Assembly (NCBI RefSeq): GCF_002135315.1
Contig: NZ_NEGA01000017.1
Location: 16,780-80,779 of the forward strand
Source of the DNA: Acinetobacter sp. ANC 3903
GTDB taxonomy: Bacteria > Pseudomonadota > Gammaproteobacteria > Pseudomonadales > Moraxellaceae
Direction of reading: 5' to 3'
DNA: 64,000 bases
The notes beneath the pieces are model-generated. The model was given only the letters and a program-made list of their open reading frames with translations. It ran no database searches and was not told where the DNA came from. Of the stretch, positions 21,259 to 30,771 are shown piece after piece (position 1 is the stretch's first letter; the number at the start of each line of letters is the position of its first letter). Position numbers and translations under genes: made by a program.

Positions 21259-22581
21259 TTAGCCGCCAAATACAGCAAATTTCAAGGCCCAAAGTGCAGC
21301 AACAATCCAAACCATGTAAGGTACAGTTTTCGCTTTACCTGTTAAAAGCTTGATTAATGCGTAGCTGATAAAGCCCATCGCAATACCATCGGCAATTGAA
21401 TAGGTAAATGGCATGCAGACGATGGTTAAAAAAGCAGGAACGGCTTCAGTAATATCATCCCATTCAATGTTGACGATACCTTGAATCATTAACACACCCA
21501 CGAACAACAATGCTGGCGCTGTAGCAAAACCTGGAACCGATTGCGCTAAAGGTGCCAGAAATAAACACAGTACAAATAACACAGCAACGACTACAGCGGT
21601 CAAACCGGTACGGCCACCTGCAGCAACACCTGCAGACGATTCAATATAAGGTGTGGTTGAAGATGTACCCAATGCCGCACCCGCCACAATTGCAGTTGAA
21701 TCCGCAAAAAGTGCTTTTTTCAAGCGCGGTAATTTTCCATCTTTTAACAGGCCGGCACGATGTGAAACACCAACCAAAGTACCAGTCGAATCAAATAGGT
21801 CAACCAGGAAGAATACAAAGATGACACCCACCAAGCTCGCAGTGAATAAGCCCTGGAAGTCCATTTGCAAGAAGGTTGGAGCAATCGATGGAATGGCACC
21901 CACCACGCCCTTAAACTCGTTCAAGCCCATTGCTGTAGCAATAGCGGTAACGACCAGAATACTAATAATAATGGCACCACGGACTTTAAAATGATGCATC
22001 ACCACAATCATCAGGAAGCCAAGCAAGGTCAGCAATACTGTCGGCTGTTTCAAGTCACCCAAGCCTACAAGCGTTGCCGGATTATCGACAATAATGCCTG
22101 AATTCTTTAATGCAATCAGAGCCAGGAATAAGCCAATACCCCCGCCAATCGCGAATTTCAGCGACATGGGAATGGCATTAACAATCGCTTCACGGATTTT
22201 GAACATGCTGATGGCAATAAACACCAGCCCCGAGACAAACACGGCAGCCAGTGCCGTTTGCCAAGGTATCCCCATGCCCATACATACTGAATAGGTAAAG
22301 TAAGCATTCAGCCCCATACCCGGTGCGAGCGCAATCGGATAATTTGCAACAAGTCCCATCACCAAACAGCCAATTGCGGCTGCAAGACAGGTTGCAACAA
22401 AGACAGCCCCATGATCCATACCGGTTTCGGATAAAATCATTGGATTGACAATAATGATGTAACACATGGTTAAAAAAGTGGTTACACCTGCAAGAACCTC
22501 TGTGCGAAAACTGGTTTTGTTTTCGCTAAGCTTAAATAAGCGTTCCAGCATATTCTCTGAAGATGGATTAGGAGTCGTCAT
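21259..22581 (-). CDS. NCS2-family purine permease (guanine/hypoxanthine or adenine type)
   Basis: 440 residues with about 12-14 membrane segments. The motifs are those of the AzgA/GhxP/PurP branch: FLTMCYIIIVNPMILSETGMD near the N-terminus, APGMGLNAYFTY, VFFLVDLFDSTGTLVGV in the middle, and TPYIESSAGVAAGGRTGLTAVVVA. This branch takes up hypoxanthine, guanine or adenine with protons. It is next to add, which fits adenine or adenosine salvage. The exact substrate is not readable. Confidence 0.92.
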   Translation of the reverse strand: MTTPNPSSENMLERLFKLSENKTSFRTEVLAGVTTFLTMCYIIIVNPMILSETGMDHGAVFVATCLAAAIGCLVMGLVANYPIALAPGMGLNAYFTYSVCMGMGIPWQTALAAVFVSGLVFIAISMFKIREAIVNAIPMSLKFAIGGGIGLFLALIALKNSGIIVDNPATLVGLGDLKQPTVLLTLLGFLMIVVMHHFKVRGAIIISILVVTAIATAMGLNEFKGVVGAIPSIAPTFLQMDFQGLFTASLVGVIFVFFLVDLFDSTGTLVGVSHRAGLLKDGKLPRLKKALFADSTAIVAGAALGTSSTTPYIESSAGVAAGGRTGLTAVVVAVLFVLCLFLAPLAQSVPGFATAPALLFVGVLMIQGIVNIEWDDITEAVPAFLTIVCMPFTYSIADGIAMGFISYALIKLLTGKAKTVPYMVWIVAALWALKFAVFGG

Positions 22582-22958
22582 GACTTTACCCCTGTAAGTA
22601 AACTTTATGCCGTGAGCACGCTATAAAATTAATGATCCGTTTCTCAAATCACCATTAAGTTTATAGATGTCCAAGCAATGGATATGCCAATATTTCCATT
22701 CAAAAACAAGTATTTTGCACAAGTTTTCACTGGCGATTAAATAGCCAAATGACAGAAACTGTAAACAAAAAAGCCGCATAACTTTTATGCAGCCTAGTTA
22801 GATAAAAAGAATCAGACACTTACAATATAAATATAATGATTCTATTAAAATCTTGGCAAATTATAACACAATGCTTTTTTATTATTTCTAAAATTTATTT
22901 TTAATTAAATTTCAATTATTTGTTAATATTTATCAAACATACAGTAAAAACTCAATCG
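22582..22958. other. Intergenic, AT-rich, with one terminator-like hairpin
   Basis: 377 bases. Near 22,770-22,795 a hairpin built on gcataa/ttatgc with outer GC pairs has a T run on the minus strand and could end the 76-codon gene upstream. No gene is seen. Confidence 0.45.
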
Positions 22959-23189
22959 CTAGAACTGCTTGTATTTTACCTGCGAAAGCTCTGAAGAATC
23001 TATATCTACAATTTCAACCGAGCCTAAAGCAGCATTATTCGGATTGCTATTCACTATCTTCAATGACTGATGAGCATCCTGAATCAATTGATCTACTTCC
23101 TGTCTTTTTTTCATTTGATTGTCGTGATAAACCACACACCCCAGCATAAATACTGCAAAAATAAAGATAGGAATCAATAATTTTTTCAT
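22959..23189 (-). CDS. Small putative lipoprotein of unknown function
   Basis: 76 residues. The N-terminus KKLLIPIFIFAVFMLGC looks like a lipoprotein signal with Cys18, followed by a short charged helix and an acidic tail. I do not recognise a family. It stands alone with long AT-rich flanks. The signal peptide and codon use favour a real gene. Confidence 0.55.
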   Translation of the reverse strand: MKKLLIPIFIFAVFMLGCVVYHDNQMKKRQEVDQLIQDAHQSLKIVNSNPNNAALGSVEIVDIDSSELSQVKYKQF

Positions 23190-23289
23190 AACAAAATTTT
23201 ATTATTCAAAAAACTTTGTCTAATACTAAACAAAAGAATACACAAAACATATTGCAAAAAATATCCAAAATTACATTTATTTTTTATAA

Positions 23290-23316
23290 AAAATCCCGAA
23301 AATTCATCGGGATTTT
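23290..23316. terminator. Terminator of yaaA
   Basis: A 10-bp stem (aaaatcccga/tcgggatttt) with a 7-base loop has T runs on both strands, 19 bases after the yaaA stop. Confidence 0.85.
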
Positions 23317-23334
23317 TTTTACTTACTGACTCAT

Positions 23335-24117
23335 TTAGGCGGCTTGCTGTTCATCACGCTTAAAGACCAGCTCCCCCTTCAGTGAACTTTCAGCATCATA
23401 ATAATAACCATCCAGATTAAACGATTTTAAATCTTCAGCATGGTTCAACCGATTCTCAACAATATAGCGTGCCATCAAGCCACGTGCTTTTTTGGCATAA
23501 AAGCTGATCACTTTATATTTGCCATTTTTCTGGTCCAGAAACACTGGCTTAATAATTTGCGCCTTAATTTTGCCTGGTTTTACCGACTTGTAATATTCAT
23601 CCGAAGCAAGATTCACCAATAGATCTGAGTGCACCTCGGCTAAATCCTGGTTAATCAAATCGGTAATGATATTGTCCCAAAAATCATAAAGATGATGACC
23701 ACGTGGATTTTTAAGTTTGGTGCCCATTTCCAGACGATACGGCATCATCAAGTCCAAAGGACGTAGCAAACCATAAAGTCCAGACAACATACGCAAATGC
23801 TGCTGTGCATATGCAATATCTTGCTCACCAAGCGCATAGGCATCTAAACCTGTATATACATCGCCCTTAAAGGCAAATAAAGCCTGACGTGCATTAGAAA
23901 AGTTCAGCTCAGGCTGCCAATCATTAAAACGCTCGACATTCAACTTGGCAATTTTTTCACTCACGCTCATTAAATTGGCGATATCTGCAGCAGAAAGCTT
24001 ACGACTCACATTTACAAGTTCTTGTGAATGTTCCAGCAATCTTGGCAGTGTATGTGCATCGGTTGGAAGTGCAGATTCGTAATCTAAAGTCTTGGCTGGA
24101 GAAATTAAGGCAAGCAT
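23335..24117 (-). CDS. yaaA: Peroxide stress protein YaaA
   Basis: 260 residues from the ATG at 24117. The open frame extends 20 codons further, but [15 protein letters not shown] is the conserved YaaA start. YaaA (DUF328/UPF0246) lowers free iron and protects DNA during peroxide stress in E. coli. Family blocks are present: [59 protein letters not shown] and the C-terminal [17 protein letters not shown]. It is divergent from an alpha/beta hydrolase gene. Confidence 0.95.
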   Translation of the reverse strand: MLALISPAKTLDYESALPTDAHTLPRLLEHSQELVNVSRKLSAADIANLMSVSEKIAKLNVERFNDWQPELNFSNARQALFAFKGDVYTGLDAYALGEQDIAYAQQHLRMLSGLYGLLRPLDLMMPYRLEMGTKLKNPRGHHLYDFWDNIITDLINQDLAEVHSDLLVNLASDEYYKSVKPGKIKAQIIKPVFLDQKNGKYKVISFYAKKARGLMARYIVENRLNHAEDLKSFNLDGYYYDAESSLKGELVFKRDEQQAA

Positions 24118-24242
24118 GAATAACCTGGTCAAAAAACAATTAAACAGACTATAACAGCAGCGTTGTCTTATTTCCAATTCGTGTTTTAAATGAACATTAT
24201 CGCTAAAATATCCTATTCTCCCTGTTATTTATCGGTAGTTAC

Positions 24243-24875
24243 ATGTCCGAGCAAATTTTCATACAAGGCCCTGCAGGTCAACTGGAAATTTTTGTTGATT
24301 ATCCTCAAGGGAAAGTGAAAGGATTCGCGGTTGTATGTCACCCTCACCCCTTACAAGGCGGTACTCCACAGCATAAAGTGCCAGCGCTGCTTGCTCAGAT
24401 GTTTCTTGAGCGCGGTTATGTCGTCTATCGTCCAAGTTTTCGCGGTTCTGGTCAAAGTGCTGGAGTACATGACGAAGGCAATGGTGAAACCAAAGATACT
24501 TTGATCGTGATTCAATACGCACGTAACCAACACTCAAACCTGCCATTTTATGCAGCTGGCTTTAGTTTTGGCGCGAATGTAATGACCAAATGCTATGCTT
24601 TGCTTCCTGTTGAACAACAACCTGTACAGACCATTTTATGTGGTTTACCGACCACAACAGTTGCAGGTGTTCGCCACTATGTAACCCCACATATTAAGGG
24701 TGATATTTTATTTATTCATGGTGAAGCAGATAATGTAACCCTGTTATCTGATCTCATTCAATGGGCTAAACCACAACGCCATTTAATTACTGTTTTACCA
24801 GGTGCAAATCATTTCTTTACCGGATATTTAAAGCAATTACGCATTGCTATCTCCCGCTTTCTTGTAGATAAATAA
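24243..24875 (+). CDS. Alpha/beta hydrolase, CocE/dienelactone-hydrolase-like
   Basis: 210 residues, a minimal alpha/beta hydrolase without lid insertions. The oxyanion-type CHPHPLQGGTP, the nucleophile elbow GFSFG (Ser108), an acidic residue in HGEADNV and the His in PGANHFFTG form the triad. This short, widespread cytoplasmic group is usually annotated only as alpha/beta hydrolase and its substrate is unknown. It is divergent from yaaA. Confidence 0.88.
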   Translation: MSEQIFIQGPAGQLEIFVDYPQGKVKGFAVVCHPHPLQGGTPQHKVPALLAQMFLERGYVVYRPSFRGSGQSAGVHDEGNGETKDTLIVIQYARNQHSNLPFYAAGFSFGANVMTKCYALLPVEQQPVQTILCGLPTTTVAGVRHYVTPHIKGDILFIHGEADNVTLLSDLIQWAKPQRHLITVLPGANHFFTGYLKQLRIAISRFLVDK

Positions 24876-24933
24876 GCTGACAATAGCAGCATAGAGCATC
24901 CATTTATATGTGGTTTATGCATGGCTCCAAATA

Positions 24934-24958
24934 AAAGAGGAGGCTAAGCCCTCCTCTT
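24934..24958 (-). terminator. Terminator of the 131-residue hypothetical gene
   Basis: A 9-bp stem (aagaggagg/cctcctctt) with a 6-base loop and a TTTTATTT tail on the minus strand follows the gene that ends at 24987. Confidence 0.75.
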
Positions 24959-24986
24959 GGTTTACTCATCGGGTCAAAATAAATAT

Positions 24987-25382
24987 TTAACCTTTCCATG
25001 TAAAGCCACTAAAAGATTCATCTTCTTTTAAAGTATTTTCTACTGCTTGGGCCAATTGATTCAATAAACTTTGTTCCGTAATACGATCTAGCCAATCCTG
25101 ATCTTCAGCTGGGTAAGAAGTAATCTCACAGACCAGATGCCCTTCTGCATCACGACTCTGGCAGGTGACAGATAATGGCAGGGATTGATTGTCTACACTT
25201 ACCGCAACCTGATCACCACTTTGCGACAAGGTCTGGAAACCGTATTGACCCAGTTCTTTAGACAATAAATCCGCAACATATTCCTGAGTCACATGACAGT
25301 CATTCGCTTGCTGTGACACATGATTATGCTTTTCACAGTTTGCAGTAAATTGTAATTTTCTCATCTGTGTATCCAAAGACAT
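24987..25382 (-). CDS. Conserved-looking hypothetical protein
   Basis: 131 residues, soluble and acidic with four cysteines. There are no membrane segments or known motifs. An alternative start is the ATG at 25364 (MRKLQFTANC). It sits between two hairpin terminators and upstream of nothing on the same strand, so it is its own unit. I do not recognise the family. Confidence 0.65.
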   Translation of the reverse strand: MSLDTQMRKLQFTANCEKHNHVSQQANDCHVTQEYVADLLSKELGQYGFQTLSQSGDQVAVSVDNQSLPLSVTCQSRDAEGHLVCEITSYPAEDQDWLDRITEQSLLNQLAQAVENTLKEDESFSGFTWKG

Positions 25383-25420
25383 TATTGTTGTATGGTTTTA
25401 GCATAAGCAATAAAAACAAA

Positions 25421-25444
25421 ACAGCCAAGCAAAAGCTTGGCTGT
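25421..25444 (-). terminator. Terminator of the pheA-hisC-tyrA/aroA cluster
   Basis: A perfect 10-bp stem (acagccaagc/gcttggctgt) with a 4-base loop has a T-rich tail on the minus strand, just after the tyrA-aroA stop. Confidence 0.85.
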
Positions 25445-25473
25445 TGTTTAACAAATACACAAAATTAGACTAA

Positions 25474-27720
25474 TTATTCACTGACCTGAATCGCTAAACC
25501 TGCCTGATTGGCTAATTCGGTAAATGTAGGGAAACTAGTTGCTACCGTTTCTGTACCGACAATGTTGATTGCACCTGAAGTCCGTAAGCCAGCCATAGAG
25601 AAACTCATGGCAATACGGTGGTCATGATGCGATTCAATTTCACCGCCTGTGAAAATTGCAGACCAGTCACCAGCCTTACCCTTACCCTCAATAATGATGC
25701 CATCATCAGTTGGCGTACAGTCAATGCCCATAGTCTGCAAGCCATCTGCCATCACCTGAATGCGGTCAGATTCTTTTACGCGAAGCTCTGCAGCTCCAGT
25801 CAAAATGGTTTGACCTTCAGCACAAGCTGCAGCAATAAATAAAGCCGGGAATTCATCAATCGCCAATGGGACCTGATCTTCCGGCATATGAATACCTTTT
25901 AGGGTACGAGTTCCGCGAATACGAATGTCTGCAATTGGTTCGCCACCGGCAATACGCTCGTTTTCAACCGTTAAATCAGCACCCATCTGTTTTAGGATTT
26001 CAATCACGCCAGTACGCGTCGGGTTAATCCCCACCGCTTCCAGAGTTACATCTGAACCTTCGGTAATGGCAGCACCCACCATAAAGAACGCAGCAGATGA
26101 AATATCAGATGGTACCTGAATGTCAGTACCCACCAACTTCCCGCCACCTTGCAGGGAAATACGGTTACCCTCGGTTTTCACTTCATAACCAAAAGCACGT
26201 AGCATACGTTCGGAGTGGTCACGGGTCGGTTCAGGTTCAGTGACCGATGTTTCCCCTTCTGCCCAAAGACCAGCCAATAAAATACCTGATTTCACCTGAG
26301 CAGAAGCCATAGGCAGGTCGTAATGAATGCCTTTAAGCGCCTGATTGCCGCTAATGGATACTGGCGGTGTACCACGTTCACCTGTAGTCTGAATCTGCGC
26401 ACCCATTTCACGTAAAGGTTTGGCAATACGTTCCATTGGACGTTTAGACAATGAGGCATCACCGGTCATGACAGAATCAAACTTCTGAGCACACAACATA
26501 CCCGAAAGCAGACGCATGGAGGTTCCCGAGTTACCCATGTACAGGGCACTTGCAGGAGCTTTTAAGCCATTCATGCCGACGCCATGAATAGTTACCTCAC
26601 CATTTTTAGGCCCTTCAATACTTACGCCCATATCACGGAAAGCTTGCAAAGTCGCCAAAGCATCTTCACCTTCCAGAAAACCGGTAACATGGGTAGTACC
26701 TTCAGCAATCGCACCAAACATAATGGAGCGGTGTGACACAGATTTGTCACCTGGCACGGTAAATTTACCTTTAAATGTCTTATCACCCGGCAAAATGGTA
26801 AATTGTTGTGTCACTTTATCGTTCTCCATCAAAGGTTTTTTAGCGAGCATATGATTGAAGTGTTGTCGTGCCGCTTGAGCATGTTCAAGCAATCCGATCA
26901 ATGCGTTGGAATCTTCATTTTCAATGAGTTTGCGGATTTGAGTTAGTTGCTGCTCAAAGCCATCCACTGCATTTAAAATTGCTTTTTTATTGGCAAAAAA
27001 GATGTCATGCCACATTTGCGGGTCACTCGCAGCGATTCGGGAAAAATCACGAAAGCCACCAGCGGCATAACGGAAAATATCCAGATTATCTTCCCGATTC
27101 GCCAGCTGCTCAACCAGGTTAAAGGCCATCAAATGCGGAAGATGGCTGGTATGGGCCAGCACTTCATCATGCTTGTCCACATCCATACAAATCACTTCTG
27201 CTTTGGCAGCTTGCCACAGTTGAACCAGTTTATCCACGGCCCAGTCAGCACTGCTTGGAAGCGGTGTTAAAATCACTTTATGGTTGGCAAACAAATCGAC
27301 TTTACCTGCATGCACGCCAGTATGTTCCGCACCCGCAATCGGATGACCCGGAACAAAACCTGCCGGCAGGTTTTCACCATATACGGCTTTGGCTGCATTC
27401 ACCACATTACCTTTGGTACTGCCCACATCGGTAATGATGGTATTCTCTGACAAATAAGGCTTAATGGTTTCCAGCACTTTTTGCGTTGCACGAACAGGCA
27501 AAGCCAACACCACCAAATCCGCACCTTGTACTGCATCGACAGGATTGCTATAGCCTTCCTGAATCAATCCAAGCGCTTTTGCATCTTCCAGCGTTTTTTG
27601 CGAACGTGTGGATGCAACAATCTGCTTTGCCAGTTTTTCAGCAATGATGACACGAGCCAGACTTGAGCCAATCAGCCCAAGTCCAATAAAGGCAACTTTT
27701 TCAAACAGTGGCTGAGACAT
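25474..27720 (-). CDS. Fused prephenate dehydrogenase and EPSP synthase (TyrA-AroA)
   Basis: 748 residues, a fusion of two aromatic-pathway enzymes. Residues 1 to about 290 are TyrA: VAFIGLGLIGSSLARVI is the NAD site and PGHPIAGAEHTGV carries the catalytic His. From about 315 to the end is AroA: PGDKSVSHRSIMFGAIAEG and GNSGTSMRLLSG bind shikimate-3-phosphate and PEP, with RVKESDRI later. It makes 4-hydroxyphenylpyruvate from prephenate, and EPSP from shikimate-3-phosphate. The same fusion is known in Pseudomonas and Acinetobacter. It starts three bases after hisC, so the two are one transcript. Confidence 0.96.
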   Translation of the reverse strand: MSQPLFEKVAFIGLGLIGSSLARVIIAEKLAKQIVASTRSQKTLEDAKALGLIQEGYSNPVDAVQGADLVVLALPVRATQKVLETIKPYLSENTIITDVGSTKGNVVNAAKAVYGENLPAGFVPGHPIAGAEHTGVHAGKVDLFANHKVILTPLPSSADWAVDKLVQLWQAAKAEVICMDVDKHDEVLAHTSHLPHLMAFNLVEQLANREDNLDIFRYAAGGFRDFSRIAASDPQMWHDIFFANKKAILNAVDGFEQQLTQIRKLIENEDSNALIGLLEHAQAARQHFNHMLAKKPLMENDKVTQQFTILPGDKTFKGKFTVPGDKSVSHRSIMFGAIAEGTTHVTGFLEGEDALATLQAFRDMGVSIEGPKNGEVTIHGVGMNGLKAPASALYMGNSGTSMRLLSGMLCAQKFDSVMTGDASLSKRPMERIAKPLREMGAQIQTTGERGTPPVSISGNQALKGIHYDLPMASAQVKSGILLAGLWAEGETSVTEPEPTRDHSERMLRAFGYEVKTEGNRISLQGGGKLVGTDIQVPSDISSAAFFMVGAAITEGSDVTLEAVGINPTRTGVIEILKQMGADLTVENERIAGGEPIADIRIRGTRTLKGIHMPEDQVPLAIDEFPALFIAAACAEGQTILTGAAELRVKESDRIQVMADGLQTMGIDCTPTDDGIIIEGKGKAGDWSAIFTGGEIESHHDHRIAMSFSMAGLRTSGAINIVGTETVATSFPTFTELANQAGLAIQVSE

Positions 27721-27723
27721 GGC

Positions 27724-28830
27724 TTAAGCTTTTTCCTCTACCACACTGCTGGTCAAATCTAGGACTTTGGCAAGTGCTGTCAGGAACTTCGCATTTTCAG
27801 CTTCAGTACCAATCGATACACGCAGATGATTTGCAATACCGACAGGACGCACAATCACGCCTTCTTTCAACAATGCATTGAAGGTCTGTGCAGGATCAGC
27901 CTGTACATCCACCAAAATAAAATTAGCACGTGAAGGTACATAATCTAGACCTAATGCTTTAAAGCCAGCTTCCAGCTGAGCCATACCCGCCTTGTTCACT
28001 TCACGCGATTGCTCAATAAAGTCTTCATCTTTCAGTGCCGCAACCGCAGCCACCATAGCAAGATGGTTCACGTTAAACGGCTGACGAATACGGTTCAGGT
28101 AATCTGTCACTTCTGCCGATGCCAAGGCAAAACCAACACGCAGTGCAGCCAAACCATAACATTTAGACAAGGTACGACTGACAATAATGTTTGGATATTG
28201 TTCTAAGAATTTCAGGCTGTTGAAGTTTTCCGGGAAATATTCCACATAAGCTTCATCCAGAACCACAATCACATTGGCCGGTACTTTTTGCATGAAGGCT
28301 TCAAATTCAGCTTCTTCAAACCAGGTTCCGGTCGGGTTATTTGGATTGGCAATAAAAACCAGTTTGGTATTGTCTTTAATTGCTGCTGCCATGGCATCCA
28401 AGTCGTGAGCAAAACCTTTGGCAGGAACTTCAATGGCTTCTGCATTAATCGCTTGAGTCACCAAAGCATATACGGCAAAAGCATGCTGGCTATATATCAC
28501 AGAATCTTTTTCTGAAACGAATGCGCGGGCAAACATTTCCAGCAAGTCGTTTGAACCATTACCCAAAGTAATACGGTCAGCAGTTACACCAAATTGTGCC
28601 TGAATCTGGTCTTTTAAAATAAAACCGCCACCATCAGGATAACGTCCGATTTCTGCCAGTTCAGCAGCCACGGCTTGTTTTACCTTATCAGAACAACCCA
28701 ACGGGTTTTCATTCGATGCCAATTTGACAATATCAGTAATCCCTAATTCACGCTCAAGTTCACTAATAGGTTTACCTGGTTGATAAGGCTTTAACTTTGA
28801 GATGCCTTCATTGGCAGGGACAAATGACAT
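27724..28830 (-). CDS. hisC: Histidinol-phosphate / aromatic aminotransferase HisC
   Basis: 368 residues of the class-II PLP aminotransferases. FIANPNNPTGTWF, VLDEAYVEYF and SRTLSKCYGLAALRVGF (PLP lysine after TLS) are visible. HisC turns imidazole-acetol phosphate into histidinol phosphate. Copies placed between pheA and tyrA, as here, usually act on aromatic keto acids (HisC2/HisHb type). Both are possible and position favours the aromatic role. Confidence 0.95.
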   Translation of the reverse strand: MSFVPANEGISKLKPYQPGKPISELERELGITDIVKLASNENPLGCSDKVKQAVAAELAEIGRYPDGGGFILKDQIQAQFGVTADRITLGNGSNDLLEMFARAFVSEKDSVIYSQHAFAVYALVTQAINAEAIEVPAKGFAHDLDAMAAAIKDNTKLVFIANPNNPTGTWFEEAEFEAFMQKVPANVIVVLDEAYVEYFPENFNSLKFLEQYPNIIVSRTLSKCYGLAALRVGFALASAEVTDYLNRIRQPFNVNHLAMVAAVAALKDEDFIEQSREVNKAGMAQLEAGFKALGLDYVPSRANFILVDVQADPAQTFNALLKEGVIVRPVGIANHLRVSIGTEAENAKFLTALAKVLDLTSSVVEEKA

Positions 28831-28905
28831 GTTACTCTTCCGCTATTTCAAGTGATAAAAGGGATCAGCCTAAAATTAAAAAATCAAGCCGATCACCAGA
28901 GTGAT

Positions 28906-30015
28906 TTATAAAACTGCAATCGGATAAGAACCCAATACACGAACTTCTTTCACCAAAGGACGAATTTCTTCAATTGCCGCTTTCACGTTTTCCTGATCAA
29001 CATGACCTTCCAAGTCAATGAAGAAAACATAGGCCCATTTTTCAGGCAATGCAGGACGGGTTTCAATACTGGTTAGACTAATATTGTGTTTTGCAAATGG
29101 CGCCAGAATTTCCAGCAAGGCACCGGCACGGTCATGTGCAGAAATCAGCAATGAAGTTTTGTCATTACCACTTGGTGGTACTTTTTCACGGCCAATCACC
29201 AAGAAACGTGTGGTGTTTTCCGGATTATCTTCAATATTGCTGTGCAAGATTTCCAGATCATAAATATTGGCAGCCACTTCTGAAGCAATCGCTGCGGAAT
29301 GCCATTCATTGCGAATACGGCGTGCAGCTTCGGCATTTGAACTGAGGGCAACGCGTTCAACACCCGGATAATGAGCATCTAACCATTTTCGGCATTGTGC
29401 CAAGGTCTGCTGATGAGCATAAATCTGTTTAATACTGTCTTTACGGGTATTGGATGACACCAGGAACTGATGATGAATGCGCAGCTCCACTTCACCGATC
29501 ACGTTTAAATGGGACGATTTGAAACAGTCTAAAGTATGGTTCACCACACCTTCAGATGAGTTTTCTACAGGCACCAGACCATAATGTGCACTACCCGCTT
29601 CGACTTCACGGAATACTTCATCGATGGTTGGCAATGGACGGACAATCGCATCCTGACCAAAATGTTTCAGTACTGCTGAATGGGTATAAGTACCGACTGG
29701 ACCTAAGAAAGCAATACTTTGTGGCGCTTCCAATGCCAGACAGGCAGACATGATTTCACGGAATAAACGCGCCATGGTCACATCAGATAACGGCCCTTCA
29801 TTACGCTGCATAACATTGCGTAAAACTTGTGCTTCACGTTCAGGACGGTAAAACAAAGGATTCTCTTCAGCAGCAAATTTTGCCTTTGCGACAGCTTCAG
29901 CCAATTTTGCTCGTCGATTAATAAGCTGTTGAATCTGTTGATCTACAGAGTCAATATCCTCACGGATTTGAGCAAGGTCAAGAGAAGTCGTTGTGTTTTG
30001 ATCGTCGTTGATCAT
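28906..30015 (-). CDS. pheA: Bifunctional chorismate mutase/prephenate dehydratase (P-protein)
   Basis: 369 residues from the ATG at 30015; an upstream start at 30072 adds an unconserved hydrophobic stretch. Three domains are visible. The AroQ chorismate mutase is at about 10-95 (REDIDSVDQQIQQLINRRAKLAEAVAKAK). The prephenate dehydratase is at about 100-280 (IAFLGPVGTYTHSAVLKHFG, VPVENSSEGVVNHTLD, NTTRFLVIG). The C-terminal ACT domain (SLLISAHDRAGALLEIL, LTSIETRPALPEKWAYVFFIDLEGH) binds phenylalanine for feedback. It leads the cluster pheA-hisC-tyrA/aroA. Confidence 0.97.
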   Translation of the reverse strand: MINDDQNTTTSLDLAQIREDIDSVDQQIQQLINRRAKLAEAVAKAKFAAEENPLFYRPEREAQVLRNVMQRNEGPLSDVTMARLFREIMSACLALEAPQSIAFLGPVGTYTHSAVLKHFGQDAIVRPLPTIDEVFREVEAGSAHYGLVPVENSSEGVVNHTLDCFKSSHLNVIGEVELRIHHQFLVSSNTRKDSIKQIYAHQQTLAQCRKWLDAHYPGVERVALSSNAEAARRIRNEWHSAAIASEVAANIYDLEILHSNIEDNPENTTRFLVIGREKVPPSGNDKTSLLISAHDRAGALLEILAPFAKHNISLTSIETRPALPEKWAYVFFIDLEGHVDQENVKAAIEEIRPLVKEVRVLGSYPIAVL

Positions 30016-30268
30016 TGTTATGTTGCCCTTCAAAAACGTTATGCAAACAGTATAACAATAGTTAGCTTTCAAATGTTACGCAATAAGACTTTGATTGATT
30101 CAGTCTTAAAAACATACAGTTGATTTAATCAGCAATTTATTACTCATGTTTTGCCCTGAGTATTTTAAATTGCTGAGCTTTTGCCAATTCGCTAAAAAAA
30201 ACACCAGGGCTATACATATTCAATTCAGCAACCTGGCTCGCAATTTTATGTCATTTCATTAAATAAAT
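30016..30268. other. Leader region of the pheA cluster with a long hairpin
   Basis: A two-part hairpin at 30130-30175 (cagcaattt/aaattgctg outside, tactca/tgagta inside, 10-base loop) lies about 115 bases upstream of pheA. No Phe-rich leader peptide was found. Its role is unknown. Confidence 0.45.
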
Positions 30269-30610
30269 TTATCGGTATTTGCAAATAAGCTCATCGTTAA
30301 AAACGCTTAATACTGAGTTATTTTTAGCCGTTTTTCTTGTTTTAAAAGATTCGATTAAGCGATTCTGGTCGAGTATCTTCAAGTTCTGCCAGCAACAATG
30401 ATCGGGATTATAGATAAACAGATTCAGGAGTCGCTTCAAACATGGATAGCCACGATAGCTTTTCATCTCGCAATGAATAACATCACAAAACGCGGTCAAG
30501 TCCATCTGACCGCATACAAAGTTGAAAAATCCACAGCCATTTTGAAATAATTGACAAAACCCATCATCGGAAAATTCTGCATGCTGACCATTTGACACAT
30601 GTAGAAACAA
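30269..30610 (-). CDS. Doubtful 113-codon frame, possibly a gene remnant
   Basis: The only in-frame starts near the 5' end are TTG (30610) and GTG (30598), with no clear ribosome site; internal ATGs lie at 30505 and later. The product is Cys-rich with plausible protein-like segments such as RGYPCLKRLLNLFIYNPDHCCW. I do not recognise a family. It may be a decayed gene or chance. Confidence 0.3.
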   Translation of the reverse strand: MFLHVSNGQHAEFSDDGFCQLFQNGCGFFNFVCGQMDLTAFCDVIHCEMKSYRGYPCLKRLLNLFIYNPDHCCWQNLKILDQNRLIESFKTRKTAKNNSVLSVFNDELICKYR

Positions 30611-30771
30611 AAGTTTTTAGTTTAATTTTTTAATATTTACAAATACTTGAAAACACTCATCTAGCTAAATTTACAGATATTTTACAGATGCAAGAGTCCT
30701 TTACCAAACTCCATCACAAAAGTTTAATGTTTAATTTATAGTCTGTGAACAAAGCAATTCGGAGAACAATA
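30611..30771. other. Upstream region of the PfpI-like gene
   Basis: AT-rich sequence with a GGAGA ribosome site at 30761-30765 before the ATG at 30772. No separate gene is seen. Confidence 0.4.

Noticed and set aside
22959..23316. Purine riboswitch near the permease gene
   Set aside because: No three-way junction with conserved purine-aptamer loops upstream of 22,581. This class is also not expected in Acinetobacter.
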